From contig OX465104.1 of assembly GCA_949987565.1 (NCBI GenBank), positions 634,501 to 698,500 of the forward strand: a DNA stretch of 64,000 nt, read 5' to 3'. Below the pieces are notes generated by a model. The model was given only the letters and a program-made list of their open reading frames with translations. It ran no database searches and was not told the DNA's origin. This DNA comes from Luidia sarsii. Its lineage: Eukaryota > Echinodermata > Asteroidea > Paxillosida > Luidiidae. The translations under genes and the position numbers were made by a program. Positions 35,601-48,600 of the stretch are shown piece by piece (within the stretch, counting starts at the first letter, position 1; each line of letters opens with the position of its first letter).

Positions 35601-37569
35601 TTATATTGACTACGACGCTTTTATACTTGTCATCTTGTAGAAACAAACAAATGGGGACCAGTTGATCCTAGAGCGACACAGAATTGGTCCGGTATTTCCA
35701 TTTCAACACTTTTTACCTTTAGCAAAGCGCACAGTATCTCTACCCTCTCTGTCCTCGCCCAAGAAAGTAGAGGGCCTGTTGTATCGATCCTCGTGGGACC
35801 TTTCCTCAAAACAATCTCTGTACTCATTGTGAATCCCGGCTTGCCTGATTGTAATCCTCTGCTAAAGTAAAAGAGACTGTTTCAACTTCTTATTTCAAGA
35901 CCATGTTATATCTGTGATGCAGCGCGGTACCCTCCGCTATACAGAATTGATTCCACCTCATGACCCTACCACCTTCCTGGCCCAGTAGTGACGACGTCTG
36001 CTCTAGAAATCAGGAGTCACAGGTTCAAAGCCTGCCCGAGATGCCTGTGTTTATTCAGTCTGCAATCGGGCAAAGCACTGAGCATAGTGTTTAAATACAC
36101 ATCTTGTAGGGAAAACTTTTGTTGTAACTATTTATTACTCCATTTTTGTCTCGGTTTGATGCGACTGGAACATGCACTTTTCCCCTACAATTTTTCATAA
36201 AAATTGTATCTGAATTGTAACTTATAACCGATGTGGAAGAGCAAGAGACATTACCATCTGATGCATTACAGCCTGAGGTCTCGGGTTCCAGTCCTCCCTA
36301 AGTCCTGTCAGTTTTTCTTTTCCACTGTCTTAAACATTGTCTTTTGACAATTAACTGCAGTCAGTATCAACAGTGTGTGTGCATATATTTATAAACATGA
36401 ATGTCTTAAGACTCTTAGAAAGACGGTTGGAAGAAAACTTGGCTCCGGGGAAATTTCCTTCAATTTTGATTTGATTGCAGCTGGTCACTCTTCACCCTTT
36501 TGTAGAAAGAAAAAACAAACAGGGAAGTGAAAACGATTGGAAAAGAGGCTGGTTTCTTTTATATTCTATTGTTTCTTTGAAGTTAAAGAATTAGGAGGGC
36601 CTGATGTTTTGAATCTAGCATGACCTCTCTTGACCCTAGCATGACCTTTCTGCCTTTGAGAAAGGTCCTGCTAGGATCGAAACATCAGGCCCTCCTAATT
36701 TTGGATGTTCGCTTTATGGTCCTTCAAGTCAATAAGCAGTTTGCAACATGTTTGCTTCTTACTCTTTGAAGATTCATCAGGATGGCGGTGATAGTCTGAC
36801 GGGTAAACTGATGGATGATGATTCAAAGACTTACCAGTTTGTAAATGTGCTCTTTCCAACTGAAGAGTCTTTAAAGTCTATCCTCAACTTGTTGTATCTT
36901 TGTAGCCACACTTGAAACTTTCTCAGACTATTATCGGTGTATAATGTTAACATTTCCCATTCCTTAAAAGAGGGGAATTAAGGATAAAATGTACAACATG
37001 AACATTTTGATTTATTTACTTTTTCTTGAGTTTTGCTAGACAATCGTTTATGTCGCTCTGTAAGAGGTTTTTTTTCATTATAAGGTGAGGTAATTACGTA
37101 TTTACATGTTGAAGTAAATGATCAGGATAATGTTGTTAAGGTAGTCTCCCCAGATAGATCTATGCAATATAATAAAACATGGAAAATATGAACTGAGGAA
37201 AGTTAGGAATGGAAATATTTCTTTTGTTGTTGCTTGTATTTGTTGTGATAATCCCAAGGCAAAGAATTATTGCTGAAGTGTGGCAGGACAGAGGATTCTG
37301 CAACAATTGGTTCATGTGTTGATTTACTGCTCTGAATTATTTTGTTCAAAGGGGTATGCGTTTGGGCAGATCGGAAAACATTGATGTCTACAGTTTGTAG
37401 ATGGTCATGATAGAATCATGTTGAAATCTTATGGTCTGGGATACTGAAATCTTCAATCAAACATTTTTGACACTACAGAATGGTGAATAAACCATGATGT
37501 TGTACAGGGCCTTTTAGCCGTATTTTGTCGAAAGGTGGCGCCCTTTCATTATTGCGGTGTACAATACAT
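32616..37569. other. Spacer with tRNA-like SINE fragments and foldback elements
   Basis: tRNA-type B boxes occur at 33887-33897 (GGTTCGAGTCC), 36022-36032 (GGTTCAAAGCC) and about 36283-36293 (GGTTCCAGTCC), each preceded by partial A-box-like sequence. Foldback-family copies lie at about 34360-34490, 35770-35815 and 36595-36755; the last has both arms. No coding sequence recognised. Confidence 0.6.
36595..36755 (-). mobile_element. Foldback element with both arms
   Basis: Left arm AATTAGGAGGGCCTGATG; right arm GAGAAAGGTCCTGCTAGGAT then ATCAGGCCCTCCTAATT, continuing to AAGCAGTTTGCAACATG. The two arms are inverted copies joined by a short duplicated ATGACCT segment. Confidence 0.75.
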
Positions 37570-37910
37570 GTTTATGTTATAATTCCATGTTTCACATGTA
37601 CATGTACATGTACACATGTGCATGATGTACCCGTACTATTCATGTTGTGCATAATAATGTACAATATACATGTATACATAATGTACATTATTATGCACGG
37701 TGGATGTACATGTACATATACATGTACTTTATGCATGTGCTTAGTACATGTACATGTAATGTAATGTACATGTACATGTACATATACATGTACATGTACA
37801 CATGCAATGACGTATGGTTCGTGCCCAATGTCACATGTACATGTACACCCATGTACATGTACGTGTACATGTACATGTACACGTACATGTACATGTACAT
37901 GTACATGTAT
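37570..37910. repeat. (ACATGT)n tract
   Basis: Dense TGTACATG tract of the type seen at the left end. Met-Tyr-Met-Tyr frames on both strands are artefacts. Confidence 0.93.
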
Positions 37911-40756
37911 CGTGGGAACCCCCGTTTTCGACGCTACACGATTTCGACGCTTAGCCTTCTAACTCACATCGCACTATGAAAACAACTCCGTATAACGATC
38001 TTAGACTTCGTATCTTACAGTTGGTTTCCTGCTCTTGTCCGTCACCGAAAATGTGGAAATTTAAGGCTTTTCCAGTAGGCCAAACTCGTGTTATTCAAAA
38101 AGTTGCTCTTTTGGGGTCTATTTTCCTAGGTACAAAATTGGCAGTTGCTTCGAAGCTCCAGTTTTCTTTATTGTTGGTCCTAAAAAAAATCTGAGTGTAC
38201 CATAACAAACCCCAACATCCGTAGAAAAAAAATATATCACGCAACTTGAGGCAGTCCGTTCAGGGTAAAAACTATGGAGCCTCCTATAGGGCGTCTCGCT
38301 TATATATTTGTTTTAATTTATTTTTTATTATTATTTAAAGACAAAAAGTAACATGGCCCAATAGGCTTTTTTTTTTAATGAAAAAATAAAAGGGCAGCTA
38401 GAGAAAGTACCAAGAAGGAGGAAATGTGTCTCTGGAGTGACATTGGGAAAGGTCATAACTGAAAAAGCAGCGAGAAAGAGGATTGTGGAGTTTTTTTTAA
38501 ACGTCACAAAAGAAGACATCAACCAGACCAATACGTTTTAAGCATAAATTATGAATGATTTGAGGAAAGTGTTAGAAGCAGTGTGGAAAAACAAAAACAA
38601 AGATGAACACAAAAAAACATACAGGGAAGAATTTTACAGTGCCACACAGCATTTTAAGTTAATTTAAGAATTTATTTTGCGATTGGCTGCACTGGGACAC
38701 CTTACTAAACACCACTGACGAAAATAGGTGACGATGCTTACTGCGCGGTGCGCCGCGGACGTCAACAAAACCGGGTAATCTTACGGAAGTGACTAGGCTT
38801 GATGAACCTTCTCTATGATTATTCTAATAGTCTGTGGTGTGGAGAAAGTGACTGGGACCTCTTTTAGTGTGAAACTTTCGTCCACATTGTTCAGTTTGAA
38901 GAAAAGTCCTTATATCGTCGAAAACCGGTTATTGGAGGATACACACGACACTAGTACTACAGTACAATATGGGACATAATCATGTAGTGTACAGACAAGA
39001 GAGTTTCTAGTTCTACACTTTCAGTTCCAGTTCCACTCCTAATGAACGATGCCTCGTGATGATCTAGTCTAGTAAACGCACCTTTGGTCAGCAAAGCAAG
39101 CCGCCGAATTCACCAGTGACGCGTTGCATCGAATTAAAGGTGAATCTTGTTAGTTCTCTCTGTTTTCAGCAGTCATATTTCGGGCAATTACTGTCACCTC
39201 ATACGGCAAAGTAACTTGGCTCTAGACGGTGTTTTTAATCATGGCTGTTTGATCTTACACTTTGGTTGGCCCTACGATACATGTACCGGTATGTGTGAAT
39301 GTTAACATTATTAATATTAGTTATTACTTTATTAGGCCATTTAATGTTTATGAAATGGTGAATTTCAACTTGTAGTGGTGGCCTACAAGAGTCCAAATTA
39401 CAATGCAATGCATTATTATTTTTTATGATGACTGATAATGTATTATAATATTATGTATGTTTTTCTTTTTAAACATTTTGATATTTGTTTGGATCGTTGT
39501 ACTTGTACAAATTATTTACGGTACAATACAACTTTACTTAAAAGGATAAAATATCAAAATTGTAAAAAATGTCTCTGTCACTTTTCCTCTCTTTGTATAA
39601 TATCCCTGCCAAAAAGTCAATCAGTTTAAAATATTCAACTTTTATTGTCAATTGATTTCATAGCATTCAGGCTAATGAATTGTATTCCTTGTTGGGTTGC
39701 CAATTTATTTTTGTAATATTCATGAAACTGCTCAGCCAAAGTTGGTCAGGCTGCTAGAAAAGTGAATGTTAGCATTCTTCCTGAATAAAAAATAATATAC
39801 ACCAAAAGTATATATTTGCTAGATTCGTGCATGCAAGGTTTTCCTCCCTGAGTTCTATTCCCCTACACAACATTGGTAAGATCAAGAAACATAAATGTTC
39901 AAAGATTTACCGGTACATGAAACTTATGCAGTGAAGATGGTTAAAGTACAATGTAGAAACCTTGCACTAATATATTTCTGCCTAAAACGTTGTATTTTGG
40001 GAGAAAAGAAATCGTTTAGGTCTCACCGAGATCTAAACTATTTTTCGTAACAGTACGACGTTGAATGCTGCATTTTTAGGAAAAATTTTAGCGGTTTTCA
40101 AGATTTTCTCGAGACTCGGTTGGTGTATTGAGCTGAAATTTTCAAAGGTGTGCTATTTCATGCATATATATATGTTGGATCAGACAACGTATGGATGCTA
40201 TTCTTTGACCTCAACCAATGTTGTGTAGGGGCTTTAAGAGTCTGACTTGGCAACGAATACATTTGCTGAATCAATGAGTCTGGTGAATTGTGGACATGCT
40301 AGACCTGATGCGCCATGGGTTCAGAAATGTGCGAGTTGACATTGGGAAGGGAATGAGTCTAAAGCACTGTCATGCAATATCTTGTGGAATCAGTACAAGT
40401 CTGTACCACATCACAGTCATCATCAATGACATCATCATTCGGCTGTAGAGCAGGCCACTACAAACTTTCTCCAACTGCTACGGTCTTGGGCCAGAGAAGC
40501 AATTCTGTCTGGGAGCAGCATCCCTTCAGTATCTCCCAAGACCACGCCACATCACATTGCAAATGCCATACTGCCGTTGCTTTTGTGTTAAATATTTTGT
40601 TTTTAAAGCTTGATTTTGAGACCCCCCCCTTTAGCGCCCTGTGGCAAATTGTTTTGGACACAAAATACCAGAGCTGGCTCATCAAAGAGCTGTAAGCTGG
40701 TCCACCTCACAGTATAACATGCAGAGCAAACCATGTACAGTGTACATGTATCTGAA
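37911..40756. other. Spacer with a CpG-containing segment (38.7-39.15 kb)
   Basis: No exon recognised. The segment 38730-39150 has more CpG than its surroundings (for example GCGCGGTGCGCCGCGGACG near 38744) and a donor-like AAAG|GTGAAT near 39140. It could hold the promoter and a non-coding first exon of DAGLB. This is a weak inference. Confidence 0.4.
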
Positions 40757-40912
40757 GATAATACAAAAACTGTTGCAAACTGCTCACTGACCAAAATGAT
40801 CTGCAATACATTTATCTCCAAATTTAGAGGGCCTGATGTTTCGATCCTAGCAGGACCTTTGAAAAAGGTCCTGCTAGGATCGAAACGTCAAGCCTTCTAG
40901 CTTTTGAGAGTA
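40757..40912 (+). mobile_element. Foldback element, both arms
   Basis: It runs from AATACAAAAACTGTTGCAAA through GATCCTAGCAGGACCTTTG and AAAGGTCCTGCTAGGATCG to AAGCCTTCTAGCTTTTGAG. This is a divergent subfamily (AATACAAAAACTG rather than GTGATATACAAAAATG). Confidence 0.8.
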
Positions 40913-42464
40913 ATCAGGTAAAGTATGTCTGTTAGATGTACAGTATGTTCATGACACAGCCATTTCAGTGAAGCTGCATGTACATGTAGGCCTTCTTTCA
41001 TACATGTACAGGTATCTTTTGTTGGGTGGTGATATTCACATTGCTATTCAATGCGTCTGGGTTTTTTTAAGCACGGAGTGCAGGGATAACAGCCTGCCTA
41101 ATCGGACGATCTCTGACCTTTGGGGGAAATCTGAAAGAGAGTTTACAGGCTGTTGGGTTCTTTTAAAGTGGTCGCTGCATATCTGATGAACAACAGAATA
41201 CTGCACTATGCTTTGGAAAGTTATTCTTACATTATAATTATGTGTAAGTGCAGTGTATGCAGAACCGGTACAACACTTTCCATTGTGCAATAATATTTGC
41301 ATAGCTTTCAACAAGAGCTCTGTCTAGTCCCATTAGGCTGGGCCAATATAGGTATTGTGTACAGGTGTGTATGCAACTTCCAATTATACATTCATGTACT
41401 TTCATCTACTGTAGGCGTATGTCGAATATTGTCTCCAGTGAGAGGGTGTAGTAGTAGGGAAGATGGATTTTGCCGACAAAGAAATGAATAGGCCCTATTT
41501 ATGAATGTTTTGAAATAGTTTGGATTTACCTTTTTTTTTAATGGAGTGTTGCCAAGCAGCCAACCTGAAATTGAGGCACATTTAGGTCGACCCTTAGAAT
41601 AAAAATAGTATTTCTGCTGCCATATGGGATGTCCATAATGGGCCACCATACATGCACATTTGTACATAAGGTCCTAGTCTATACAATTAGATACTACCAC
41701 CGTGGCCTGCTGTGTGTGCACAAACATGTGGCAGCTGGGTAACAGTTGGAGTACAGTGAATAAGATGTGACCTTGGAAGGTGTTATTTTAATTATTGAGC
41801 AGTGTTCATAAGTACCTGTGCAGTCTCAATGGGTCCTGATGAATGTTCAGGTCAGAATTTGCCAGAATCTCTGGATTTTTGTCACATTTGTGCACAATAC
41901 TGAAGTTTGAATGTAGATTTGTTGCCTATAGTCAGGATTCTAGCTACTGTATGTAAACCCATTTTTTTTTCGTAGCGGCTAATTAGCCCTTTCAGAAAAT
42001 GTTCCATTTCACAACTTTTATGGCTCATTTATGACCAAATAATGGACTAAAGCACATTTGGAATTATTAATTTAGTGCTGGTGAGCAAATTACTGTTTTG
42101 TAACCTGATCGGTGTAGCTAGAGATTTTTGGAAAAAACTAAGTCAAACTGTTTTTTACAAGTGGTTATTTGTGCTTAACAGTGTCATTTTTCTACATACA
42201 TGTACTGTACATGTAGTACTAGTTAGTTGGTCTATTGTGGATTGAGGTTTTTTTAACCCTTTAACGTTGTAGGTATGAAACCAAAATCTTTCTAAATTTT
42301 CTTGTTTGACTAAAATTTAGTGGGCCTGACGTTTCGATCCTAGCAGGACCTTTCTCAAAGGCAGAGTGACAAGGACAAAACAGATACATGTACATGAATT
42401 TATTTGAATGAATACACACAGACTGAAATGAATGTGTATTCACTTCCCCTTTGTAATGTGGCAG
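40913..42464. other. Sequence upstream of the DAGLB start codon
   Basis: Contains a foldback-family copy at 42315-42385 with the extended tail GAGTGACAAGGACAAA. CCCCTTTGTAATGTGGCAG ending at 42464 looks like a splice acceptor for an exon carrying 5' UTR and the start codon. Confidence 0.45.
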
Positions 42465-42509
42465 GGCAAACCGATGTCTACCGAGGATTGAGAGATACCA
42501 AGTCCAACC

Positions 42510-42604
42510 ATGCCGGCACTCGTCTTGTTCAACCATCACTGGAGGATTGGCAGCGACGACTTCGTCTTTCCCGGCATTTGGTCACTCATCTTCAGAATCA
42601 TATG
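42510..42604 (+). CDS. DAGLB: DAGLB exon 1 (initiator ATG)
   Basis: ATG at 42510. It encodes [18 protein letters not shown], then VFPG and FRIIW, aligning with human [22 protein letters not shown]. The donor after TG is GTGTGT. Phase 2 joins the leading G of the next exon to restore Trp. A CAG at 42462-42464 suggests the 5' UTR is itself spliced. Confidence 0.9.
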
Positions 42605-45600
42605 GTGTGTTGAGTTTCCTTCAGAAACGGCCTCAGCTTAGACTGCCTTTTTAGAAAGGTCCTGCTGGGATCAGAATGTCAATTCAATTCAAAATTCATT
42701 GATACCCGTGATATACAAAAATGTTGCAAACTGCTTACTGACTAAAATCACCAAAATGCAAATCTCAACATTTAGTGGGCCTGACGTTTCGATCCTAGCA
42801 GGACCTTTCTCAAAGAAAGGTCCTGCTAGGATCGAAACGTCAGGCCCACTAAATTTTGAGATTCATTGATTCCCATGTGATTGTGTTCATAAACTTTATA
42901 TCATAATCATACATAGACACAATTGAAACTTTAGGCTGATAACAATACTATGCTACATGTAGTGTGGAAATGGAGGAAGATGGATGCGTTTACTTTCCTC
43001 CCGAAAATTCCTCGGGAAAATCAATCCAATGCCAGCCAACAAGAAAAAGGTTCTCCGAGGATTGAAATGTCGATTCAATTCCAAAGACATTGATTTCTAT
43101 TTCATCGTGTTCATACATCTGCCATACATAATGAATCAATTGACATTTTAATATGCAAATAGCCATACGATGCTACATGTACATGTACAGTGTACATGTA
43201 ATGTGGAAAAGGAGGAATATGTATGAGATTAGCATTTATGGTCATTTTGGGATATATGTATAATCCTTCGTCAGTGTTTACAGGCCGTATGGTTTCTGTG
43301 CATCGCTCATCGTGTTGCAATTGATCATAAGTTACGATGGGTTTCATGAAATCAACTACTGCTGGGTTCAATACAACAGGCCCTGTAACTTTAAGAGACT
43401 ACTGAATTTCCTACATGTATGTGCCCAAACCTCAAAAGGAATGAGGCTATTTGATGGTGGTGTCAGTTATCTTGCTACATTGTTCTGACACCATCTGTTG
43501 CACATCGTGGCTGAATGACTGGTTGCTTCCATTCTTCAATGTGCATTGTATATATGTACCAGCACTCAGACTCAAGTTTTATTGAGCACTTAGTGGTGAG
43601 ATAATCTACTTAGACTGCATTAGAGTGGTGCTGGTATCTGTGTGGCTTTAGATCCCTCAAGCAGCTTGCCCACTAGTGCACATATAACTAGCTTGTGCAC
43701 TAGTAACTTTTACTAATAATAGCCGCATTTCCACCAGACTTTATTTTGGTGCAACTTAATACAGAGATGAGTTGTAATGGTTACCGTACTCTTGCCATGT
43801 AAAGTCCAGTATAAAATGGTGAACTTTCCTTTCAGTTGCTTTAACAGAGTCCACTGCAACCTCGGCCTAGTCAATATGACCAGGTACATGTACCATGTAC
43901 TGTAAATATTACCAAGTAAATTAGTCCAGTAGAAACGATGAAACAATGGAACTAAACCAGCCACAACCCCATTTTAGGGTTGGATGGGTTGAGTTGGTGA
44001 AGTTTGATCACTTCCCTCCTGCATGTTAATCATAATAATAAATCTCAAAATTTAGTGGGCCTGAAGTTTCCAACTCTAGCAGGACCTTTCTCAAAGGCAA
44101 AGGCTTTCTCTGCCTTTGCGAGAAGGTCCTGCTAGGATCGAAACGTCAGGTCGACTAAATTTGGGAGATTTGCATTTTGGTAATTTTAGTCAGTAAGCAG
44201 TTTGCAACATTTTTGTATATCACCATAATAATAAATCACATATTATATACATGTACATGTAGGACTGAACTTACTGTAATACAAAACTGCACCCAAAGTG
44301 CTTTACTTACTGAATGCCTCGAGTTCATAGAAAGTGAAGGGCATTGTGATGTATCAATCCTAGCAGGATCTTTCTCAAAAGCCAAAGAGCAAGGACCTGA
44401 ATAGAAAGGAATGGAAGAAACATGATACTCAGAGGGCAGGGACACTGACAAAGAAGGCAAGTGAGTGGGCAGACAATGGCAATGGGAGATCAAGGGGAAG
44501 GATCAGTGGGAAAAAAATTGTCATCGTGAGAACTGGATTTCAATCTCTATAGAATTTTGACTCAAAGTGACACACAAAAATGTTTCCCTTGCACTCTGAG
44601 TTGTGGCAACTTGCCCACTAATGCACATGTACAATAACAGCTTGTGCACTTCTAGTTGCTTTTAACCACTTTGCACCAGGGACACCATATTTGGGGTCTG
44701 CTTTGTTTTATGTGACAGGCTCTCCAAATCCAGGCACCACTTTTGTTCAAGTTTTTAACAAAGACTCTTTTCAGCCTTGAACAATATGAAGTTATACAAA
44801 GACCTGTTTTAAAGCAAGTTGCCACATGAATTGCCAGATTAGCGGTAACAATTGTGGGACCTTTACTGTGGATGATTGAGGGTAGCACACTGCCACGGGT
44901 CGTCGTTCAGGCAGTGGAATTGACCAACATTGTGCAATCCTTACAACTGTGGCAGAGGAGGGGATGGGCACTGTTTCTGTCCTACATGTACATGTACACA
45001 CTGTATTTTGTCTCACAGGCAGAAATTGGTTATTCTTTTCACAGATGTACATGTACAGTACATTGTATAAACCACAGTAATTTTTTTAATGGGCGAAATC
45101 AAGGTATAAGCTGTGGCTTATATTCTTGCAGTATACATGTATAACAATTAATGGGAGATTATGAAGGGATGCTACTGCAGCTTATATTCTTGCAGTATGT
45201 ACATGTACAACAATTAATGGGAGACTATGAAGGGATGCTACAACCAAATGATATTGTCAACTCTGCTCAAGACTGCAGTGGTTGGAGACAACTTGTAGTC
45301 ATCTGCTCCGCGGCCGACCAATGATGATATGATGGGCAGAATAACTTCAAAGACAAATATGTGCTTGTGTCATTAGAGAAACTTTGGGTTGCAGGGAGTC
45401 TTTCAGTGTTGGCTTAATCTTGAGAATCTAAACATACTTTAGGGCCGGGCATTTTGATCCTACCCTAGCAGGACCTTTCTCAAAAGAGGTCTTGCTAAGA
45501 TGGAAACATCAGACCAATTTTGGTCAATTAAATCAGTGAGCAGATGGCATCATTTTTCAGTCTGTGCATCAGAATGCACAGAGATGTCTGAGATTCTGGA

Positions 45601-48600
45601 TGCTGATGATGATAGTCCAAAACTGACAGTAATCCTTTTTCTCCATGTTTCCCCCTGGTCCAGGCTGACGGCCGTCTTCGTGGTCTACTCCTCCCGGGTC
45701 AGTTTCCTGGACTGTCAGGGTCAGCGTCTCCTCCAGACGTACCTGATAGGTCTCCTCACCATCCTAGTCATCTCTGTCCTCCTGGAGTTCATCATCGTCT
45801 ACCTGAGTGCCCAAGGCTCCATCCTCAACGCAGCGCCACGGAGACACTTACCTCTGGTAGGTGGGAGAGAAGCATTAGCGAGGGTTCGAATCCCCCCCCC
45901 AAAAAGAAAGAAAAAAAAAAAAAAAACATCTAGCATCTCAGAACAAACATCTAAGAAAACATCTAGCACCCTGACTTTTGGAGCAGCTGTTCAGTGTTTG
46001 GCCCAACAAAGGAAAGTCAAACAATGAAGGGAAAAACTGACTGGGAACTTGTTGCCAATTTTTAGAAATGGTCTCAGGTTCAAGTCCTGGGGTGGATTTC
46101 TCTAAGCCTTACGATGCATCATAATTAAACTTACGACGTAAATTTCCTTAGGTCATAATTTGATGGTTTCTGTGCATCTCCCATTGTCGTGCAATTGACC
46201 GTAAGTTACGATGAATTTGATTAAATCAACCAAGGGTTAAAAAAAAAAATATCAAAACAAAGGCAATGAAAACTCAGCAGAGCTTAGCAGACCATTATAT
46301 TGCAAACTGGACCTGGGGCCAATTTCATAGCGCCGCTTAAGCGTCAAAATGTGCTTAAGCACAAAAACTCATGAGCCACAGGATCCCCTTGCCTACCCAA
46401 ACTTCACTTTTATTTTACACTAAATAAAGAAGAGTGGAATACAAGTCAAAAGCAATGGACATCACATTGCAGGGCAGCTTGTAATCCTGCTTACACGAGG
46501 AAGACTTTTCGTGCTTAGCAGATTTTCACGCTTAAGCGGCTCTATGAAATTGGGCCCTGGTTCTAACCTCTGGCTTTGCGTACCAGTGCTCTGATTTGTA
46601 GTTTTTCTCTTTGCCTTTGGTTCGACAGTTCCTCTACCTAAGGGTCTTCCTCTTCCTGGTGGAGATCTTCTTCAGCGTCTTTGGTGCCATCTGGACCTTT
46701 GGGGAGTGGGAGTTTGACACGGCGGGGAGCTGCGACCGGTCAGTGGTGCATCTGGTGCAGGCAGCCGTGGTGGTCAGCTGGCTCTTCCTGATGGCCGTAG
46801 TCCTGGCCGCGCTCCTCCTGCTCAACCCCTGGCACAGTGGCGAGGAGGAGGAGAGGGATGAGGGGCGTAGTCCCAGCAGACGACGGCGATGGGAGAGCGG
46901 AGGAGGCGTTTCCCCTGACCCTGGCCAGCTCAAGTGGGAACAGAGGTCAGGGACAATTTGTTTTTGTTTTTTCAGGGAAGAGCTCTAGGCACTGCATTGT
47001 GTGGGGGACTGTTTATAAACATCTGTCTACAGGTACTTTTTTTCATTCCCTGCCTCCATCTGTTTGTCCATCCATCCCTCCATGAGTTTGTCTGTTTGTC
47101 CATTTGTACGTCTGTTTGCCTGTCTGTCTGTCTGTCTGTCTGTTTTTCCATCCATCCATCCCTCTGTGTCTCTGTCCATTTGTATGTCTGTTTGCCTGTC
47201 TGTCTGTCTGTGTGTTGTTTTTCCATCCATCCATCCCTCTGTGTCTCTGTCCATTTGTTCGTCTGTTTGCCTGTCTGTCTGTCTGTGTGTTGTTTTTCCA
47301 TCCATCCATCCCTCTGTGTCTCTGTCCATTTGTTCGTCTGTTTGCCTGTCTGTCTGTCTGTGTGTTGTTTTTGCCATCCGTCCATCCATCCCTGTGTGTC
47401 TCTGTCCGTTTGTCTGTCTGTTTGCCTGTCTGTCTGTCTGTCTGTGTGTTGTTTTTCCATCCGTCCATCCATCCCTCTGTGTCTCTGTTCGTTTGTCCGA
47501 CTGTTTGCCTGTCTGTCTGTCTGTGTGTTGTTTTTCCATCCGTCCATCCATCCCTCTGTGTCTCTGTCAGTTTGTCCGTCTGTTTGCCTGTCTGTCTGTC
47601 TGTGTGTTGTTTTTCCATCCGTCCATCCATCCCTCTGTGTCTCTGTCCGTTTGTTCGTCTGTTTGCCTGTCTGTCTGTCTGTGTGTTGTTTTTCCATCCG
47701 TCCATCCATCCCTCTGTGTCTCTGTTCGTTTGTCCGTCTGTTTGCCTGTCTGTCTGTCTGTGTGTTGTTTTTCCATCCGTCCATCCATCCCTCTGTGTCT
47801 CTGTCCGTTTGTCCGTCTGTTTGCCTGTCTGTCTGTCTGTGTGTTGTTTTTCCATCCGTCCATCCATCCCTCTGTGTCTCTGTCCGTTTGTCCGTCTGTT
47901 TGCCTGTCTGTCTGTCTGTGTGTTGTTTTTCCATCCGTCCATCCATCCCTCTGTGTCTCTGTTCGTTTGTCCGTCTGTTTGCCTGTCTGTCTGTCTGTGT
48001 GTTGTTTTTCCATCCGTCCATCCATCCCTCTGTGTCTCTGTCCGTTTGTCCGTCTGTTTGCCTGTCTGCCCTCATTCCTTCCATCCATCTCTTTTTTATG
48101 TCTCCCCAAAAACCAAATGTGAAAATCAAATCTGACATAGACTGCATCTGCAGGTTCTTCTGAGTCAGTCTCGTATGACGTTGAACTCCTTTGCTGCTGT
48201 CTCACAGGTGCAAGATGCTGTGCTGCTGCGCAGGTAAAGATGACAACGCTCAGACTGCCTATGCAGAAGTTGCCGCCATACTCTCCAAATTCTTCCACGT
48301 GAGTCCCGAACGTCTCAAACGTTGGTCTCCCTCCCCCCTCCCAGACCAATCAGGATTTGGCGTTAACCTCTTCTCACCAGGCCTCTTGTCAGTGCTTTTT
48401 GGGCCTGGGCAAAACCAAGTCATTCTGGAACCAGGAACCCAAGGTCTCGGGTTCAAGTCCTGTAACAGACCCTTCCTCACTTTGAATCATCTGGGATGGT
48501 TTTCACGGAACCTTACGATGTATCATAACTCACCTTATGCTGGATAGCCCATGGTGACTTGCAATAAGCCATGTGTTTTGTGTGAGTCTAGGGCAAACTC

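Noticed and set aside
28544..42464. Short open frames of 60-113 codons in the spacer
   Set aside because: None shows recognisable domains, splice pattern or codon character, and they are of the length expected by chance in AT-rich DNA.
46934..48349. Cys/Val/Ser-rich and Thr/Asp/Arg/Gln-rich frames of 260-409 codons on both strands
   Set aside because: Minisatellite in DAGLB intron 3, with frame maintained by unit structure. It could be mistaken for a Cys-rich secreted protein.
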